Assembly: GCF_021083185.1 (NCBI RefSeq) | Contig: NZ_JAIGQB010000001.1 | Coordinates: forward strand, 310,001-374,000 | DNA length: 64,000 nt | DNA from: Nocardioides furvisabuli | GTDB taxonomy: Bacteria > Actinomycetota > Actinomycetes > Propionibacteriales > Nocardioidaceae | Direction: 5' to 3' | In this document: piece after piece, positions 9,689 through 18,154 of the stretch | Layout of the letters: every line of letters begins with the position of its first letter | Position numbering within the stretch: the stretch's first letter is position 1 | Notes under the pieces: model-generated | Seen by the model: the letters and a program-made list of their open reading frames with translations, nothing else | The model's database searches: none | Told to the model about the DNA's origin: nothing | Program-made: the position numbers and the translations under genes

Positions 9689-10732
9689 ATGGGGCGCAGT
9701 GAGCATCGGGGCGGGATCCAGCTGCCCGTCACACCGACGACCCTCGCCGACGTCGCGGAGCGTGCCGGGGTCTCACGCCAGACCGTCTCCAACGCCGTCA
9801 ACAAGCCCGACCTGCTGCGTCCCGACACCCTCGAGCGGGTCCGCCAGACGATCGCGGAGCTCGGCTACTCGCCCAACCGCGCCGCCCGCAACCTCCGCAC
9901 CCGCACCTCGTCACTGATCGGGCTGCGCTTCACCCCGACACAGGAGGGCACGGCCAACGCCGCGATGGACCGCTTCGTCCACTCGCTCGTGGAGGCGAGC
10001 GAGGAGGCCGGCTACGCCGTGCTGCTCTTCGCCGCCGACGACGAGGACCCGGTCGGCGGCTACGACAACCTGTTGCGCTCGACCGCGGTCGACGCCTTCG
10101 TCGTCACCGACACCTACCTCGGCAACCCGCAGGCCACCTGGCTGACCCAGCAGCGGGCGCCGTTCGTCGCCTTCGGCCGGCCCTGGGACGACGACGCAGC
10201 GCGCCACGTCTGGGTCGACGTCGACGGGGCGGCCGGCACCCGGCTCGCCACCCAGCACCTCATCGACCGCGGGCACACCCGCATCGCCTGGATCGGCTGG
10301 CGCAAGGACTCCCCGATCGGCGAGGACCGTCGCTCCGGCTGGCTGACGACCATGCACGACAACGGCCTGCCCACGACCGGTCTCGCCTCACGCGTCGAGG
10401 ACGTCGTCCACAGCGGTGCCGAGGCGGCCGCGGTGCTGCTCGACGAGTCCGCGCCCACCGCCTTCGTCTGCGCCTCCGACACCCTCGCCATGGGCGTGCT
10501 CCACACGCTCTGGATCCGTCAGCTCGCCCCTGGCCGCGACATCGCCGTGGTCGGCTTCGACGACTCGCAGGTGGCGCAGGTCTACCCCGTCGGGCTCACG
10601 TCCGTGCGCCAGCCGCTCGAGGACGTGGCGGTCGAGATCGTGCGGACCCTGCGCCAGCTGCTGTCGCACCAGCCCGTCGAGACCCGCGGTGTGCTCCTCG
10701 AGCCGACGCTGGCGATCCGCGAGTCGAGCTAG
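9689..10732 (+). CDS. LacI-family transcriptional regulator
   Basis: This 347-residue protein carries a LacI helix-turn-helix at about 18-40 (TTLADVAERAGVSRQTVSNAVN) with hinge region, followed by a periplasmic-binding-protein-like ligand domain (about 70-345) with the family ending TSVRQPLEDVAVEIV. ATG 9689 follows an AAGGGGG ribosome site by 7 nt. No sugar transporter or catabolic gene adjoins it, so ligand and targets are unknown. Its TAG overlaps the stop codon of the convergent methyltransferase gene. Confidence 0.9.
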   Translation: MGRSEHRGGIQLPVTPTTLADVAERAGVSRQTVSNAVNKPDLLRPDTLERVRQTIAELGYSPNRAARNLRTRTSSLIGLRFTPTQEGTANAAMDRFVHSLVEASEEAGYAVLLFAADDEDPVGGYDNLLRSTAVDAFVVTDTYLGNPQATWLTQQRAPFVAFGRPWDDDAARHVWVDVDGAAGTRLATQHLIDRGHTRIAWIGWRKDSPIGEDRRSGWLTTMHDNGLPTTGLASRVEDVVHSGAEAAAVLLDESAPTAFVCASDTLAMGVLHTLWIRQLAPGRDIAVVGFDDSQVAQVYPVGLTSVRQPLEDVAVEIVRTLRQLLSHQPVETRGVLLEPTLAIRESS

Positions 10733-11418
10733 AAGTCGCGCCACCACAGGTTGACCGCGTAGTCGACCTCGGTGCCGGCGTGCGAGGCGAGCGCCTCCTC
10801 GGCGGCGGCGGGCGGCAGCTCGATGCGTACGACGGCCTCGAGCGCCTCGCGCGAGGTGAAGGACCAGCCCATGTCGATCTCCCTGCGCCGCCAGCCGTGC
10901 TGCGACCAGAACCGCTCCACGGCGACCGGGTCCACCTCGGGGTAGCCGCGACGGAACCACGCGCCGAAGGTGGAGCGGGTGGGGTCGTTGTCGATCACGA
11001 ACGCCGTGCCGCCACGGCGTACGACCCGGTCCAGCTCGCGCAGGCCCGGCTCGGAGCCGGGCCCGAAGAAGTAGGCCCAGCGGGCGTGCACCACGTCGAC
11101 GGACGAATCGGGCAGGGGGAGGGCCTCAGCCATCCCCCTGAGCACGGTGACGTTCGCCAGCCGCTTCGTGCGCCGCTTCGCCAGCGACACCAGCGGCGGG
11201 TGCGGCTCGACGCCCACCACGTTCGCGGCGCGCTCGGCCCACAGCGGGAGGTGGAACCCGGAGCCGCAGCCGACGTCGAGCACGGTGCGCCCGGACCAGT
11301 CGCCGATCTCGTGCATGGCGGCGACGATCCGACCGTGCGGGTCGGCGGCACGGTTCTCGAGCTCGTAGAGCTCGGGCGTGTGCCAGATGTTGGGTGAGGG
11401 TCGTGCTCTTGCTCTCAT
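10729..11418 (-). CDS. Class I SAM-dependent methyltransferase
   Basis: The 229-residue protein has a Rossmann methyltransferase fold with SAM-binding motif I VLDVGCGSGFHL near residue 45, motif II acidic residue in VVGVEPHPP, and a motif IV region VVHARWAYFF. It resembles the Methyltransf_11 group; the substrate cannot be told from sequence. No clear ribosome site precedes ATG 11418, and the first residues are Arg/Ala-rich, so the start is less certain than the frame. It is convergent with the LacI gene, sharing stop-codon bases. Confidence 0.85.
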   Translation of the reverse strand: MRARARPSPNIWHTPELYELENRAADPHGRIVAAMHEIGDWSGRTVLDVGCGSGFHLPLWAERAANVVGVEPHPPLVSLAKRRTKRLANVTVLRGMAEALPLPDSSVDVVHARWAYFFGPGSEPGLRELDRVVRRGGTAFVIDNDPTRSTFGAWFRRGYPEVDPVAVERFWSQHGWRRREIDMGWSFTSREALEAVVRIELPPAAAEEALASHAGTEVDYAVNLWWRDF

Positions 11419-11456
11419 GGAAGTGGAGATCTCGACGCGCCCGTCACGATCTCGTG

Positions 11457-11536
11457 CCTCGGTCGCGGGGCCTGCTCGATCTGGCCGAGCCCACGCGACG
11501 AGCTCGTGCCTGGCTCGGCGCTGCTCGTCTCAGATG
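11457..11536. repeat. Dispersed intergenic repeat, copy B (3' end of glyoxalase-like gene)
   Basis: This is the second copy of the element seen at 6776-6841. It contains an exact 8-bp stem GCCGAGCC (11484-11491) with GGCTCGGC (11512-11519) enclosing a 10-bp palindrome ACGAGCTCGT (11498-11507). The element supplies the stop codon (11530-11532) of the minus-strand gene, as copy A does for disA. Confidence 0.6.
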
Positions 11537-12168
11537 CGGACGAGGCCGTGCGGGGTCTGGATCTGCACCGCGACGATGCCGGGGGTGCCGTTGGGGGCGA
11601 CCCACTCGACCTTCACGTCCTCCAGCGGAGCCTCGACGGTCTCGCCGAGCCACTCGCTGACCCGCTGCGGGTCGCCGGCGATCTCGAGGCAGGCGAGCGA
11701 GTAGTCGCCGGTGGCGCCGTTGCCCGGGTGCATCTCGGAGGGCGACTGCCACTGGATGAAGAACGGCAGCTGCGGGTCCGACAGCAGCCCGTTGACGCCG
11801 ATCTGCTGCCAGACGAGCTCGGTGCCGTCGGGGCGGTGCCGGTTGCCCTTGACCGCCTCGCGGCCCAGGCGCGACTCGATGGGGGCGATGTCGTCGACGG
11901 AGACGACCCAGCCCATCCAGCCGCCGCCGAGGGCCGAGCGGGCGCGCACGGCCTGGCCGAAGGGGGCCTTGTCGGAGGCGGGGTGGTCGAGGACCTCCAC
12001 GATCTCCATGTAGGTGTCACCGGCCAGGGGCAGGGTGACGTTGCGGGTGCCGAAGCGAGGGTGCACACCACCGTCGACGAAGTCCGTGCCGAGCAGCCCC
12101 CCGATGCGCTGGGCGGTGCTGGCAAGTCCATCAGGTCCGGCGGCGAAGCTGACGTGGTCCAGGCGCAT
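11530..12168 (-). CDS. Glyoxalase-like (VOC fold) domain protein
   Basis: The 212-residue protein starts [15 protein letters not shown], typical of the glyoxalase-like family with a vicinal-oxygen-chelate fold, and shows a second half-domain after [13 protein letters not shown]. His5 and Glu55 (DTYMEIVEV) are possible metal ligands. The substrate is unknown. A CAGAAT -10-like element (12175-12180, minus strand) ends 6 nt before the ATG, so it may be leaderless. The last codons and the stop lie in dispersed repeat copy B. Confidence 0.85.
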   Translation of the reverse strand: MRLDHVSFAAGPDGLASTAQRIGGLLGTDFVDGGVHPRFGTRNVTLPLAGDTYMEIVEVLDHPASDKAPFGQAVRARSALGGGWMGWVVSVDDIAPIESRLGREAVKGNRHRPDGTELVWQQIGVNGLLSDPQLPFFIQWQSPSEMHPGNGATGDYSLACLEIAGDPQRVSEWLGETVEAPLEDVKVEWVAPNGTPGIVAVQIQTPHGLVRI

Positions 12169-12262
12169 GACCAGATTCTGTGCTCACGTCCCGGGACGCA
12201 CGACACCGGGGTCGGGATCTCTTGACATCGAGCAATCTCGCGCTGCGGATCCCGTGGCGACC

Positions 12263-13039
12263 TCAGCGCGGGTCGGCGGGGTGCAGCGCGAGGGCCGAGC
12301 GGGAGCGGGCGTGCGCCTCGCAGTGGCGGGAGAGCTCGGCGTACGCCTCGGGCCCCATGAGCTCGACGAGCTCGGGCTGGTGGGTCACCCAGACGGGCTC
12401 GAGCGCGACGTGCGCCTCGGTGTTGCCCGAGCAGTACCAGTCCAGGTCGTGCCCGCCGGGGCCCCAGCCGCGACGGTCGTACTCACCGATCGAGACCTCG
12501 GTGTACGACGTCCCGTCCTGCACCTCGACGGTGCGGAACTGGCGCCGGATCGGCAGCTGCCAGCACACGTCGGGCTTGGTCTCCAGCGGGTTGCGGCCCT
12601 GGCGCAGCGCGAGGCCGTGGAGCGCGCAGCCGGCACCGCCGGACCCCTGGCCGGGCGCGAAGTCGGTGCGGTTGTGGAACACGCAGGCCTGCTGGCCGTC
12701 GACCTCCATCGCCAGCGTCTTGCGCTCGCCGTCGTCCTCGGTCTCGATCCAGTCGGACTTCCTCACCGCCCGGCCGGGGTGCAGCTGCCAGTCGTCGGGG
12801 GTGAGCTGGGCGACGAAGCCGGCGACCCGCGACTCGTCGTCCTCGTCGGCGAAGTGGGCACCGAGGGTGCAGCAGCCGACGTCGGGGGCGTCGGCGTAGA
12901 TCCCCTGGCACCCCTGGCCGAAGATGCAGGTGTAGGCCGAGGTCAGCCACGTCAGGTCGCAGCGGAAGACCTGGCTGTCGTCGGCGGGATCGGCGAACTC
13001 GACGTACGCGCGGGGGAACACCAGGTCGACTTCGGGCAC
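12263..13039 (-). CDS. Cysteine-rich conserved protein, probable metal binder
   Basis: I cannot assign a function. The 258-residue protein has many conserved-looking cysteines: [44 protein letters not shown] and CWQLPIRR, which resemble the YkgJ/DUF3109-type cysteine clusters thought to bind zinc or iron. In Mycobacterium tuberculosis a conserved hypothetical gene occupies the same place, divergent from ppx, and the arrangement is the same here. The start is GTG 13039, 6 nt behind TAGGCT, so the message is probably leaderless. Confidence 0.85.
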   Translation of the reverse strand: MPEVDLVFPRAYVEFADPADDSQVFRCDLTWLTSAYTCIFGQGCQGIYADAPDVGCCTLGAHFADEDDESRVAGFVAQLTPDDWQLHPGRAVRKSDWIETEDDGERKTLAMEVDGQQACVFHNRTDFAPGQGSGGAGCALHGLALRQGRNPLETKPDVCWQLPIRRQFRTVEVQDGTSYTEVSIGEYDRRGWGPGGHDLDWYCSGNTEAHVALEPVWVTHQPELVELMGPEAYAELSRHCEAHARSRSALALHPADPR

Positions 13040-13084
13040 TCGGCCAGCCTAGTGGCGTGCCGCAGGCCTAGTAGCGTGGCAGCC
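13040..13084. promoter_or_regulatory. Back-to-back leaderless promoters (cysteine-rich gene / ppx)
   Basis: Only 45 bp separate the two start codons. TAGGCT (13046-13051, minus strand) lies 6 nt before GTG 13039 and TAGCGT (13072-13077, plus strand) 7 nt before ATG 13085. Each -35 region would overlap the other promoter, so simultaneous occupancy looks impossible. Confidence 0.55.
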
Positions 13085-14029
13085 ATGCGCCTGGGCGTCC
13101 TCGACATCGGATCCAACACCGGTCACCTGCTGGTGGTGGACGCGCACGGCGGTGCCGCGCCGCTGCCGGCCTCGTCGCACAAGCAGGCGCTGCGCCTCGC
13201 CGAGCACCTCGACCCCGATGGTGCGGTCACGCCGCAGGGGGTGAAGGCACTCACCGACTTCTGCGCGTCCGCCACGCGGATCGCCGAGGACAAGGGCTGC
13301 GAGGAGATGCTGGGCTTCGCGACCTCCGCGGTGCGCGACTCGGTCAACTCCGACGAGGTGCTGGCCCACGTGGAGCGACACAGCGGCGTCGCGCTCGAGG
13401 TGCTCTCGGGCGAGGACGAGGCGCGGCTGACCTTCCTGGCCGTACGCCGCTGGTTCGGCTGGTCGGCGGGTCGGCTCGCGGTCTTCGACATCGGCGGTGG
13501 CTCCCTCGAGATCGCCGGTGGCGCCGACGAGGCGCCGGACGTGGCCTGGTCGCTCCCGCTGGGCGCGGCCCGGATGGCCCGCGCGTGGTTCGGCGGGGGC
13601 CGGCCCTCGGAGGAGGAGATCCGCCAGCTGAGGCGCGAGATCCGCGCCGAGATCGCGCGTGACGCCGGCAACCTGCTGCGCCCGGGCGTCCCGGACAAGG
13701 CCGCGGCCACGTCGAAGACCTTCCGCTCCCTCGCCCGCATCTGCGGCGCCGCGCCCAGCGGCGACGGGCCACTAGTGCCACGCACCCTCGAGCTCGAGAC
13801 GCTGTCGGCCTGGATCCCCAAGCTGATGGACATGCCGGGCAAGGAGCTCGCCGACCTGCCGGGGGTCTCGCCGAGCCGCACCCACCAGATCGTGCCCGGC
13901 GCGCTCGTCGCCGAGGCGTGCATGGACATCTTCGACCTCCCGTCGCTGGAGATCTGCCCGTGGGCGCTGCGCGAGGGCGTGATCCTCGAGCGCCTCGACC
14001 AGATCTCCGTCGTGACGAGGCTGCACTGA
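13085..14029 (+). CDS. ppx: Ppx/GppA-family exopolyphosphatase
   Basis: Members hydrolyse inorganic polyphosphate or pppGpp. The 314-residue protein has the actin-like phosphate motifs of the family: [18 protein letters not shown] at the N-terminus and [13 protein letters not shown] near residue 136, plus the catalytic glutamate region [12 protein letters not shown]. At about 315 residues it is the short actinobacterial form lacking the C-terminal HD domain. It lies 4 nt before the sugar-isomerase gene, suggesting one transcript with that gene and tetR. Start ATG 13085 is 7 nt behind TAGCGT. Confidence 0.93.
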   Translation: MRLGVLDIGSNTGHLLVVDAHGGAAPLPASSHKQALRLAEHLDPDGAVTPQGVKALTDFCASATRIAEDKGCEEMLGFATSAVRDSVNSDEVLAHVERHSGVALEVLSGEDEARLTFLAVRRWFGWSAGRLAVFDIGGGSLEIAGGADEAPDVAWSLPLGAARMARAWFGGGRPSEEEIRQLRREIRAEIARDAGNLLRPGVPDKAAATSKTFRSLARICGAAPSGDGPLVPRTLELETLSAWIPKLMDMPGKELADLPGVSPSRTHQIVPGALVAEACMDIFDLPSLEICPWALREGVILERLDQISVVTRLH

Positions 14030-14033
14030 TCCC

Positions 14034-14831
14034 ATGTCCTCGACCCCTCGGATCGGCCTCTCGACCGCCTCGGTCTACCCCGAGTCGACGGCGCACGGCT
14101 TCGGCTGGGCGGCTTCGCTCGGCTACGACGCCGTCGAGGTCATGGTCGGGATCGACGCGCTGAGCCAGCAGATCGACGCGGTGAAGAAGCTCAGCGAGCA
14201 CCACCAGGTGCCGATCTGCGCCGTGCACGCGCCCTGCCTGCTCTTCACCCAGCGGGTCTGGGGCACCGACCCGTGGGGCAAGCTGGAGAAGTCGGCCGAG
14301 ATGGCCCTGGAGGTCGGCGCCGACGTCGTCGTCGTCCATCCCCCGTTCCGGTGGCAGAAGGACTACGCCGCCGGCTTCGTGGAGGGGATCGCCTCCCTGG
14401 AGGCCCGCACCGGCGTCGCCTTCGCGGTCGAGAACATGTACCCCTGGCGTGCGTCCTCGCGACGCGGGATGGAGATGTACCTCCCCGGCTGGGACCCCAG
14501 CACGGAGGCCTACGCCAACACCACGATCGACCTGTCCCACGCCGCGATCGCCCGCTCCGACGTCATCGAGATGGCCGAGCGGATGGGGGAGCGGCTGCGC
14601 CACATCCACCTCACCGACGGCTCCGGGTCGGCCAAGGACGAGCACCTCGTGCCGGGGCGGGGGGTGATGCGGGCCGCGGAGTTCCTCCAGCACCTGGCCG
14701 GCGTCGACTTCTCCGGCCACGTCGTGCTGGAGATCAACACGCGCCGGGCGGCCGACCGTGCCGAGCGCGAGGCCGACCTCGCCGAGTCGCTGGCCTTCGC
14801 CCGCGCCCACCTCGGCGTCACCACCCCATGA
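14034..14831 (+). CDS. Sugar phosphate isomerase/epimerase (xylose isomerase-like TIM barrel)
   Basis: The 265 residues fit the AP-endonuclease-2/xylose-isomerase-like barrel: [11 protein letters not shown] at the first strand, [56 protein letters not shown] and [10 protein letters not shown] carry the metal-ligand type His, Glu and Asp residues at strand ends. The substrate is unknown. The gene sits between ppx and a TetR gene whose ATG overlaps its TGA. The same ppx-isomerase pairing is known in mycobacteria. Confidence 0.88.
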   Translation: MSSTPRIGLSTASVYPESTAHGFGWAASLGYDAVEVMVGIDALSQQIDAVKKLSEHHQVPICAVHAPCLLFTQRVWGTDPWGKLEKSAEMALEVGADVVVVHPPFRWQKDYAAGFVEGIASLEARTGVAFAVENMYPWRASSRRGMEMYLPGWDPSTEAYANTTIDLSHAAIARSDVIEMAERMGERLRHIHLTDGSGSAKDEHLVPGRGVMRAAEFLQHLAGVDFSGHVVLEINTRRAADRAEREADLAESLAFARAHLGVTTP

Positions 14832-15421
14832 CCGCCCGTGCGTCACGCGGCCGACGACCGGGTGCGCCGGACACCCGCGCCGAGGTGCTCGCTGCCGCGC
14901 GGGCGTCCTTCGGCGAGCTGGGCTTCCGTGGCACCACCATCCGCTCCGTCGCGGCCGCGGCGGGCGTCGACCCGGCGCTGGTGCACCACTACTTCGGCAC
15001 CAAGGACGACCTCTTCGTCGCCGCCCTCGAGATCCCCGTCGACCCCCGTGAGGTCATGGCGCCGGTCGTGGCCGACGGGCCGGACGGTGCCGGCGAGCGC
15101 CTGCTGCGAGCCCTCCTGGGCGTATGGGACGACCCCGCCATCCAGCCCGGCTTGCTCGCCCTCGCGCGCTCGCTCCTCGGCGACGACTCCGGACCGATGG
15201 TGCGCGACGCCTTCATCCCCGTCGTGGTGGGCCCGGTGCTCGCCCAGATCGTGGCGGACCGCCCCGAGGACCGCATCCCGCTCGTCGCCAGCCAGATCAT
15301 CGGGCTCGTGGTCGCCCGCTACGTCGTCGCGCTCCCGGCCATGGCGCAGATGCCCGCCGAGGACCTCGTCGCCCGGATGGGGCCGGTGCTGCAGCACTAC
15401 CTGACCGGCGACCTGGCCTGA
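14828..15421 (+). CDS. TetR-family transcriptional regulator
   Basis: The 197-residue protein has an N-terminal TetR helix-turn-helix ([17 protein letters not shown] then [20 protein letters not shown]) and an all-helical C-terminal ligand domain. Its ATG overlaps the isomerase stop (ATGA). Two large palindromes and an ABC-2 exporter lie directly downstream, and many TetR proteins control such exporters, so the exporter is a plausible but unproven target. Confidence 0.92.
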   Translation: MTARASRGRRPGAPDTRAEVLAAARASFGELGFRGTTIRSVAAAAGVDPALVHHYFGTKDDLFVAALEIPVDPREVMAPVVADGPDGAGERLLRALLGVWDDPAIQPGLLALARSLLGDDSGPMVRDAFIPVVVGPVLAQIVADRPEDRIPLVASQIIGLVVARYVVALPAMAQMPAEDLVARMGPVLQHYLTGDLA

Positions 15422-15455
15422 GTCGGCGTACGTCGTCCCCTGTCGCCCCCGTCCA

Positions 15456-15505
15456 GCGGTGAGTCAGACAGGTTCTCACCGCCGAGAACCTGCCTCACTC
15501 ACCGC
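15456..15505. repeat. 50-bp palindromic element, copy 1
   Basis: Arms of 22 bp (15456-15477 and 15484-15505) pair at 20 of 22 positions around a 6-nt loop. The outer arm begins GCGGTGAGT. The element is homologous to copy 2, 72 bp further on, and resembles REP/BIME-type repeats. It may also terminate tetR transcription. Confidence 0.7.
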
Positions 15506-15527
15506 GCCGGACTCCGGCCTCGCGTGG

Positions 15528-15577
15528 GCGGTGGGTGAGACACCTTCTGCTCGAGGAGAACGTGCGTCACCCACCGC
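15528..15577. repeat. 50-bp palindromic element, copy 2
   Basis: Arms of 21 bp (15528-15548 and 15557-15577) pair at 18 of 21 positions. The outer arm begins GCGGTGGGTGA, close to copy 1, and total length is again 50 bp. It ends 10 bp before the -35 of the exporter promoter. Confidence 0.7.
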
Positions 15578-15587
15578 TGCACGGGTC

Positions 15588-15616
15588 TTGACGCCTCCTC
15601 CCCGCAGGCGCACAAT
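15588..15616 (+). promoter_or_regulatory. Promoter of the ABC exporter, probably leaderless
   Basis: TTGACG (15588-15593), a 17-bp spacer and CACAAT (15611-15616) form one of the best sigma-70-type promoters in the window. The -10 ends 7 nt before ATG 15624, so the transcript likely begins at the start codon. Confidence 0.65.
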
Positions 15617-15623
15617 TCAACAC

Positions 15624-16337
15624 ATGATGAAAAACATCATCGAGGTGCGGGACCTGGTCGTCGTACGCGGTTCGCAGGAGGTGCTGCCCGGCATCTCGCT
15701 CGACGTGACGCCCGGCGTCACCGGGTTGCTCGGGCCCAGCGGGTGCGGCAAGACGACGCTGATGCGTGCCCTGGTCGGCGCGCAGCGGCTGCGGTCTGGA
15801 TCGGTGGAGGTGCTGGGCGAGCCGGCGGGCAGCGCCCCGCTGCGCACCCGGGTCGGCTACGTCACGCAGGCGGCCAGCGTCTACGACGACCTGACGGTCG
15901 CGGAGAACCTCACCTTCTTCGCGCGCGTGCTGGGTGTCGAGCGCTCGAGCGCCGAGGAGGTCGTCGCGTCCGTCGGCCTGGCCGACCATCGCCACCAGGT
16001 GGTCGGGAGGCTCTCGGGAGGCCAGCGCAGCCGGGTGAGCCTCGCCGTCGCGCTGCTCGGCTCGCCCGAGATGCTCGTGCTCGACGAGCCCACGGTCGGC
16101 CTCGACCCGGTGCTGAGGCGAGACCTGTGGGGGCTGTTCCACCGCATCGCCGACGGCGGTGCGGCGGTGCTGGTCTCGAGCCACGTGATGGACGAGGCCG
16201 AGCGCTGCGACCGGCTCCTCCTCATGCGCGAGGGCCGCATCATCGCCGACGGCACGCCGAGCGAGATCAGGACGCGGACAGGCGCCGCCGACATCGAGCA
16301 GGCCTTCCTGCACCTCGTCGAGGGGGCGGCGGCATGA
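15624..16337 (+). CDS. ABC transporter ATP-binding protein
   Basis: The 237-residue ATPase has Walker A GPSGCGKTT, signature LSGGQRSRVSLA, Walker B MLVLDEPTVGLDP and the switch histidine in LVSSHVMDEAE. It resembles DrrA/NodI-type ATPases that power ABC-2 exporters of drugs or polyketides, and the partner permease follows. The start is ATG 15624 (MMKN) or 15627; the promoter position favours a leaderless start at 15624. Its stop overlaps a 23-codon reading frame that bridges to the permease. Confidence 0.93.
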   Translation: MMKNIIEVRDLVVVRGSQEVLPGISLDVTPGVTGLLGPSGCGKTTLMRALVGAQRLRSGSVEVLGEPAGSAPLRTRVGYVTQAASVYDDLTVAENLTFFARVLGVERSSAEEVVASVGLADHRHQVVGRLSGGQRSRVSLAVALLGSPEMLVLDEPTVGLDPVLRRDLWGLFHRIADGGAAVLVSSHVMDEAERCDRLLLMREGRIIADGTPSEIRTRTGAADIEQAFLHLVEGAAA

Positions 16338-16405
16338 ACGCACCCCACGACGTTCTTCTCCTCCGCTGCGCGCCCCCGAACAACGCCGTAGGGGCCCCGC
16401 GATGA
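16334..16405 (+). CDS. Possible 23-codon coupling micro-ORF
   Basis: An ATG overlaps the ATPase stop (ATGA at 16334-16337), and after 23 codons a TGA overlaps the permease ATG (ATGA at 16402-16405). The peptide would be MNAPHDVLLLRCAPPNNAV and four more residues. It has no recognisable fold. It could simply keep ribosomes engaged for translational coupling, or be chance. Both ends begin ATGAACGC, hinting at a small duplication. Confidence 0.3.
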   Translation: MNAPHDVLLLRCAPPNNAVGAPR

Positions 16406-17139
16406 ACGCCCGCATCACCTTCGCCGTTGCCGGTCGCGTGCTCACCCAGGTGCGCCGCGACCACCGCACCCTCGCGATGCTGCTGGTGGTGCCGTGCGTG
16501 CTGATCAGCCTGCTGTGGTGGATGTTCGACGACCTGCCGGGTGACATGTTCGACCGCTTCGGGCCGGCGCTGCTGGCGATGTTCCCCTTCATCGTGATGT
16601 TCCTCGTGACCAGCGTGACCACGCTGCGCGAGCGCTCGTCGGGCACCCTCGAGCGGTTGCTCACCATGCCGATGGGCAAGCTCGACTTCCTCATGGGCTA
16701 CGCCCTCGCCTTCGGCCTTCTGGCCGCGGTGCAGTCGGCGCTCGCGGTGGCGGTCAGCGTCGGTCTGCTCGGCCTCGACGTCAACGGCCCGGTCTGGCTC
16801 CTGGGGCTCGTCGCGGTCGTCGACGCGGTCCTCGGCACCGCGCTGGGCCTGCTGGTGAGCGCCTTTGCGACCACGGAGTTCCAGGCGGTGCAGTTCATGC
16901 CGGCCTTCGTGCTGCCGCAGATCCTGCTCTGCGGGCTCTTCGTCCCGCGCGAGGCGATGCCGGGCGTGCTCGAGGTGATCAGCGACCTGCTGCCGCTGTC
17001 GTACGCCGTCGACGCGATGCAGGAGCTCGTCGGCCGCGCCGACGAGCGCGAGGTCTGGCGATCGGTCGGCGTCGTGGCGGGCTTCGCGGTCGCCTCGCTC
17101 GCGCTGGGTGCGGCGACCCTGCGACGGCGTACGCCCTGA
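16402..17139 (+). CDS. ABC-2 type exporter permease
   Basis: The 245 residues contain about six hydrophobic segments typical of ABC-2 permeases, with the family pattern TLRERSSGTLERLLTMPMGKLDFL after the second segment and a central LPQILLCGLFVPREAMPG loop. With the upstream ATPase it should form a small-molecule exporter in the cytoplasmic membrane; the substrate is unknown. It is in the same transcription unit as the ATPase, 64 nt on, bridged by the micro-ORF. Confidence 0.92.
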   Translation: MNARITFAVAGRVLTQVRRDHRTLAMLLVVPCVLISLLWWMFDDLPGDMFDRFGPALLAMFPFIVMFLVTSVTTLRERSSGTLERLLTMPMGKLDFLMGYALAFGLLAAVQSALAVAVSVGLLGLDVNGPVWLLGLVAVVDAVLGTALGLLVSAFATTEFQAVQFMPAFVLPQILLCGLFVPREAMPGVLEVISDLLPLSYAVDAMQELVGRADEREVWRSVGVVAGFAVASLALGAATLRRRTP

Positions 17140-17177
17140 CCTCCGCAGGGTGGATGGAGGCCGCAGGGAGAGCGGCG

Positions 17178-17183
17178 TAGCCT
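17178..17183 (+). promoter_or_regulatory. Leaderless -10 of the proline dehydrogenase gene (TAGCCT)
   Basis: TAGCCT ends 7 nt before ATG 17191, so the message probably starts at the AUG. Confidence 0.5.
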
Positions 17184-17190
17184 TCTCGCC

Positions 17191-18126
17191 ATGTCGTTGC
17201 TCCGCCAGCCGATCCTCCTGCTCGCCCGCAGCCAGGGGGTCAAGAAGCTCGTCTCGACCATGCCTGTCTCGAGCGGCATCGTCACCAGTCACGTCCCCGG
17301 CGAGACCACGGAGTCCGCCGTCGGGGCCACCCGGACGTTGGAGGCCGACGGGCTGCACGTGACCCTCGACTACCTCGGCGAGGACACCACCGACGCCGCC
17401 CAGGCCGAGGCCACGGTCCGGGCCTACAAGGAGCTCCTGGCCGAGCTCGCCTCGCAGGGCCTCGCGCCCCACGCCGAGGTCTCCGTCAAGCTCAGCGCCA
17501 TCGGGCAGTCCCTCCCCGACAGCGGCCACAAGGTCGCGCTGGAGAACGCGCGTGACATCTGCCGCGCCGCCCGCAACGCCGGCACCACGGTGACCCTCGA
17601 CATGGAGGACCACACCACCACCGACTCCACGCTCTCGATCCTGCGCGAGCTCCGCAAGGACTTCCCCGAGACGGGGGCGGTCCTGCAGGCGATGCTGCAC
17701 CGCACCGAGGCCGACTGCCGTGCGCTGGCCTACGAGGGCTCACGCGTGCGCCTGTGCAAGGGCGCCTACATGGAGCCCGCCGACGTCGCCTTCCAGGAGC
17801 GGGTCGAGGTCGACAAGTCCTACGTACGCTGCCTCAAGGTGCTGCTCGGCGGCCAGGGCTACCCGATGATCGCCACCCACGACCCGCGCATGGTGCAGAT
17901 CGCCTCCTCGCTCGCGAGCCGCTTCGGCCGCCGCCCGGGGACCTACGAGTTCCAGATGCTCTTCGGCATCCGCCCGGAGGAGCAGAAGCGCCTGGCAGCC
18001 GCGGGGGAGACCGTGCGCGTCTACGTCCCCTACGGCACCGAGTGGTACGGCTACCTCATGCGCCGCCTGGCCGAGAAGCCCCAGAACCTCGGCTTCTTCG
18101 TTCGTTCCCTGATCAGCAAGAAATAG
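17191..18126 (+). CDS. putA: Proline dehydrogenase
   Basis: This monofunctional flavoenzyme oxidises proline to pyrroline-5-carboxylate and passes electrons to quinone. The 311-residue TIM barrel shows the PRODH motifs EVSVKLSAIGQS, TVTLDMEDHTTTD, VRLCKGAYMEP and YVPYGTEWYGYLMRRLAEK. The aldehyde dehydrogenase half of bifunctional PutA is absent. proC, catalysing the reverse conversion of the product back to proline, follows 28 nt downstream under its own -10. Confidence 0.95.
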   Translation: MSLLRQPILLLARSQGVKKLVSTMPVSSGIVTSHVPGETTESAVGATRTLEADGLHVTLDYLGEDTTDAAQAEATVRAYKELLAELASQGLAPHAEVSVKLSAIGQSLPDSGHKVALENARDICRAARNAGTTVTLDMEDHTTTDSTLSILRELRKDFPETGAVLQAMLHRTEADCRALAYEGSRVRLCKGAYMEPADVAFQERVEVDKSYVRCLKVLLGGQGYPMIATHDPRMVQIASSLASRFGRRPGTYEFQMLFGIRPEEQKRLAAAGETVRVYVPYGTEWYGYLMRRLAEKPQNLGFFVRSLISKK

Positions 18127-18142
18127 GGTCGCCGGGGCGCAG

Positions 18143-18148
18143 TAGGTT
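18143..18148 (+). promoter_or_regulatory. Leaderless -10 of proC (TAGGTT)
   Basis: TAGGTT ends 6 nt before ATG 18155, so proC may be transcribed separately from putA. Confidence 0.45.
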
Positions 18149-18154
18149 GGCTCC

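Noticed and set aside
12014..13084. In-frame extension of ppx by more than 350 codons upstream
   Set aside because: The extension runs antisense to two real genes and the family N-terminus begins exactly at ATG 13085 behind a TAGCGT element.
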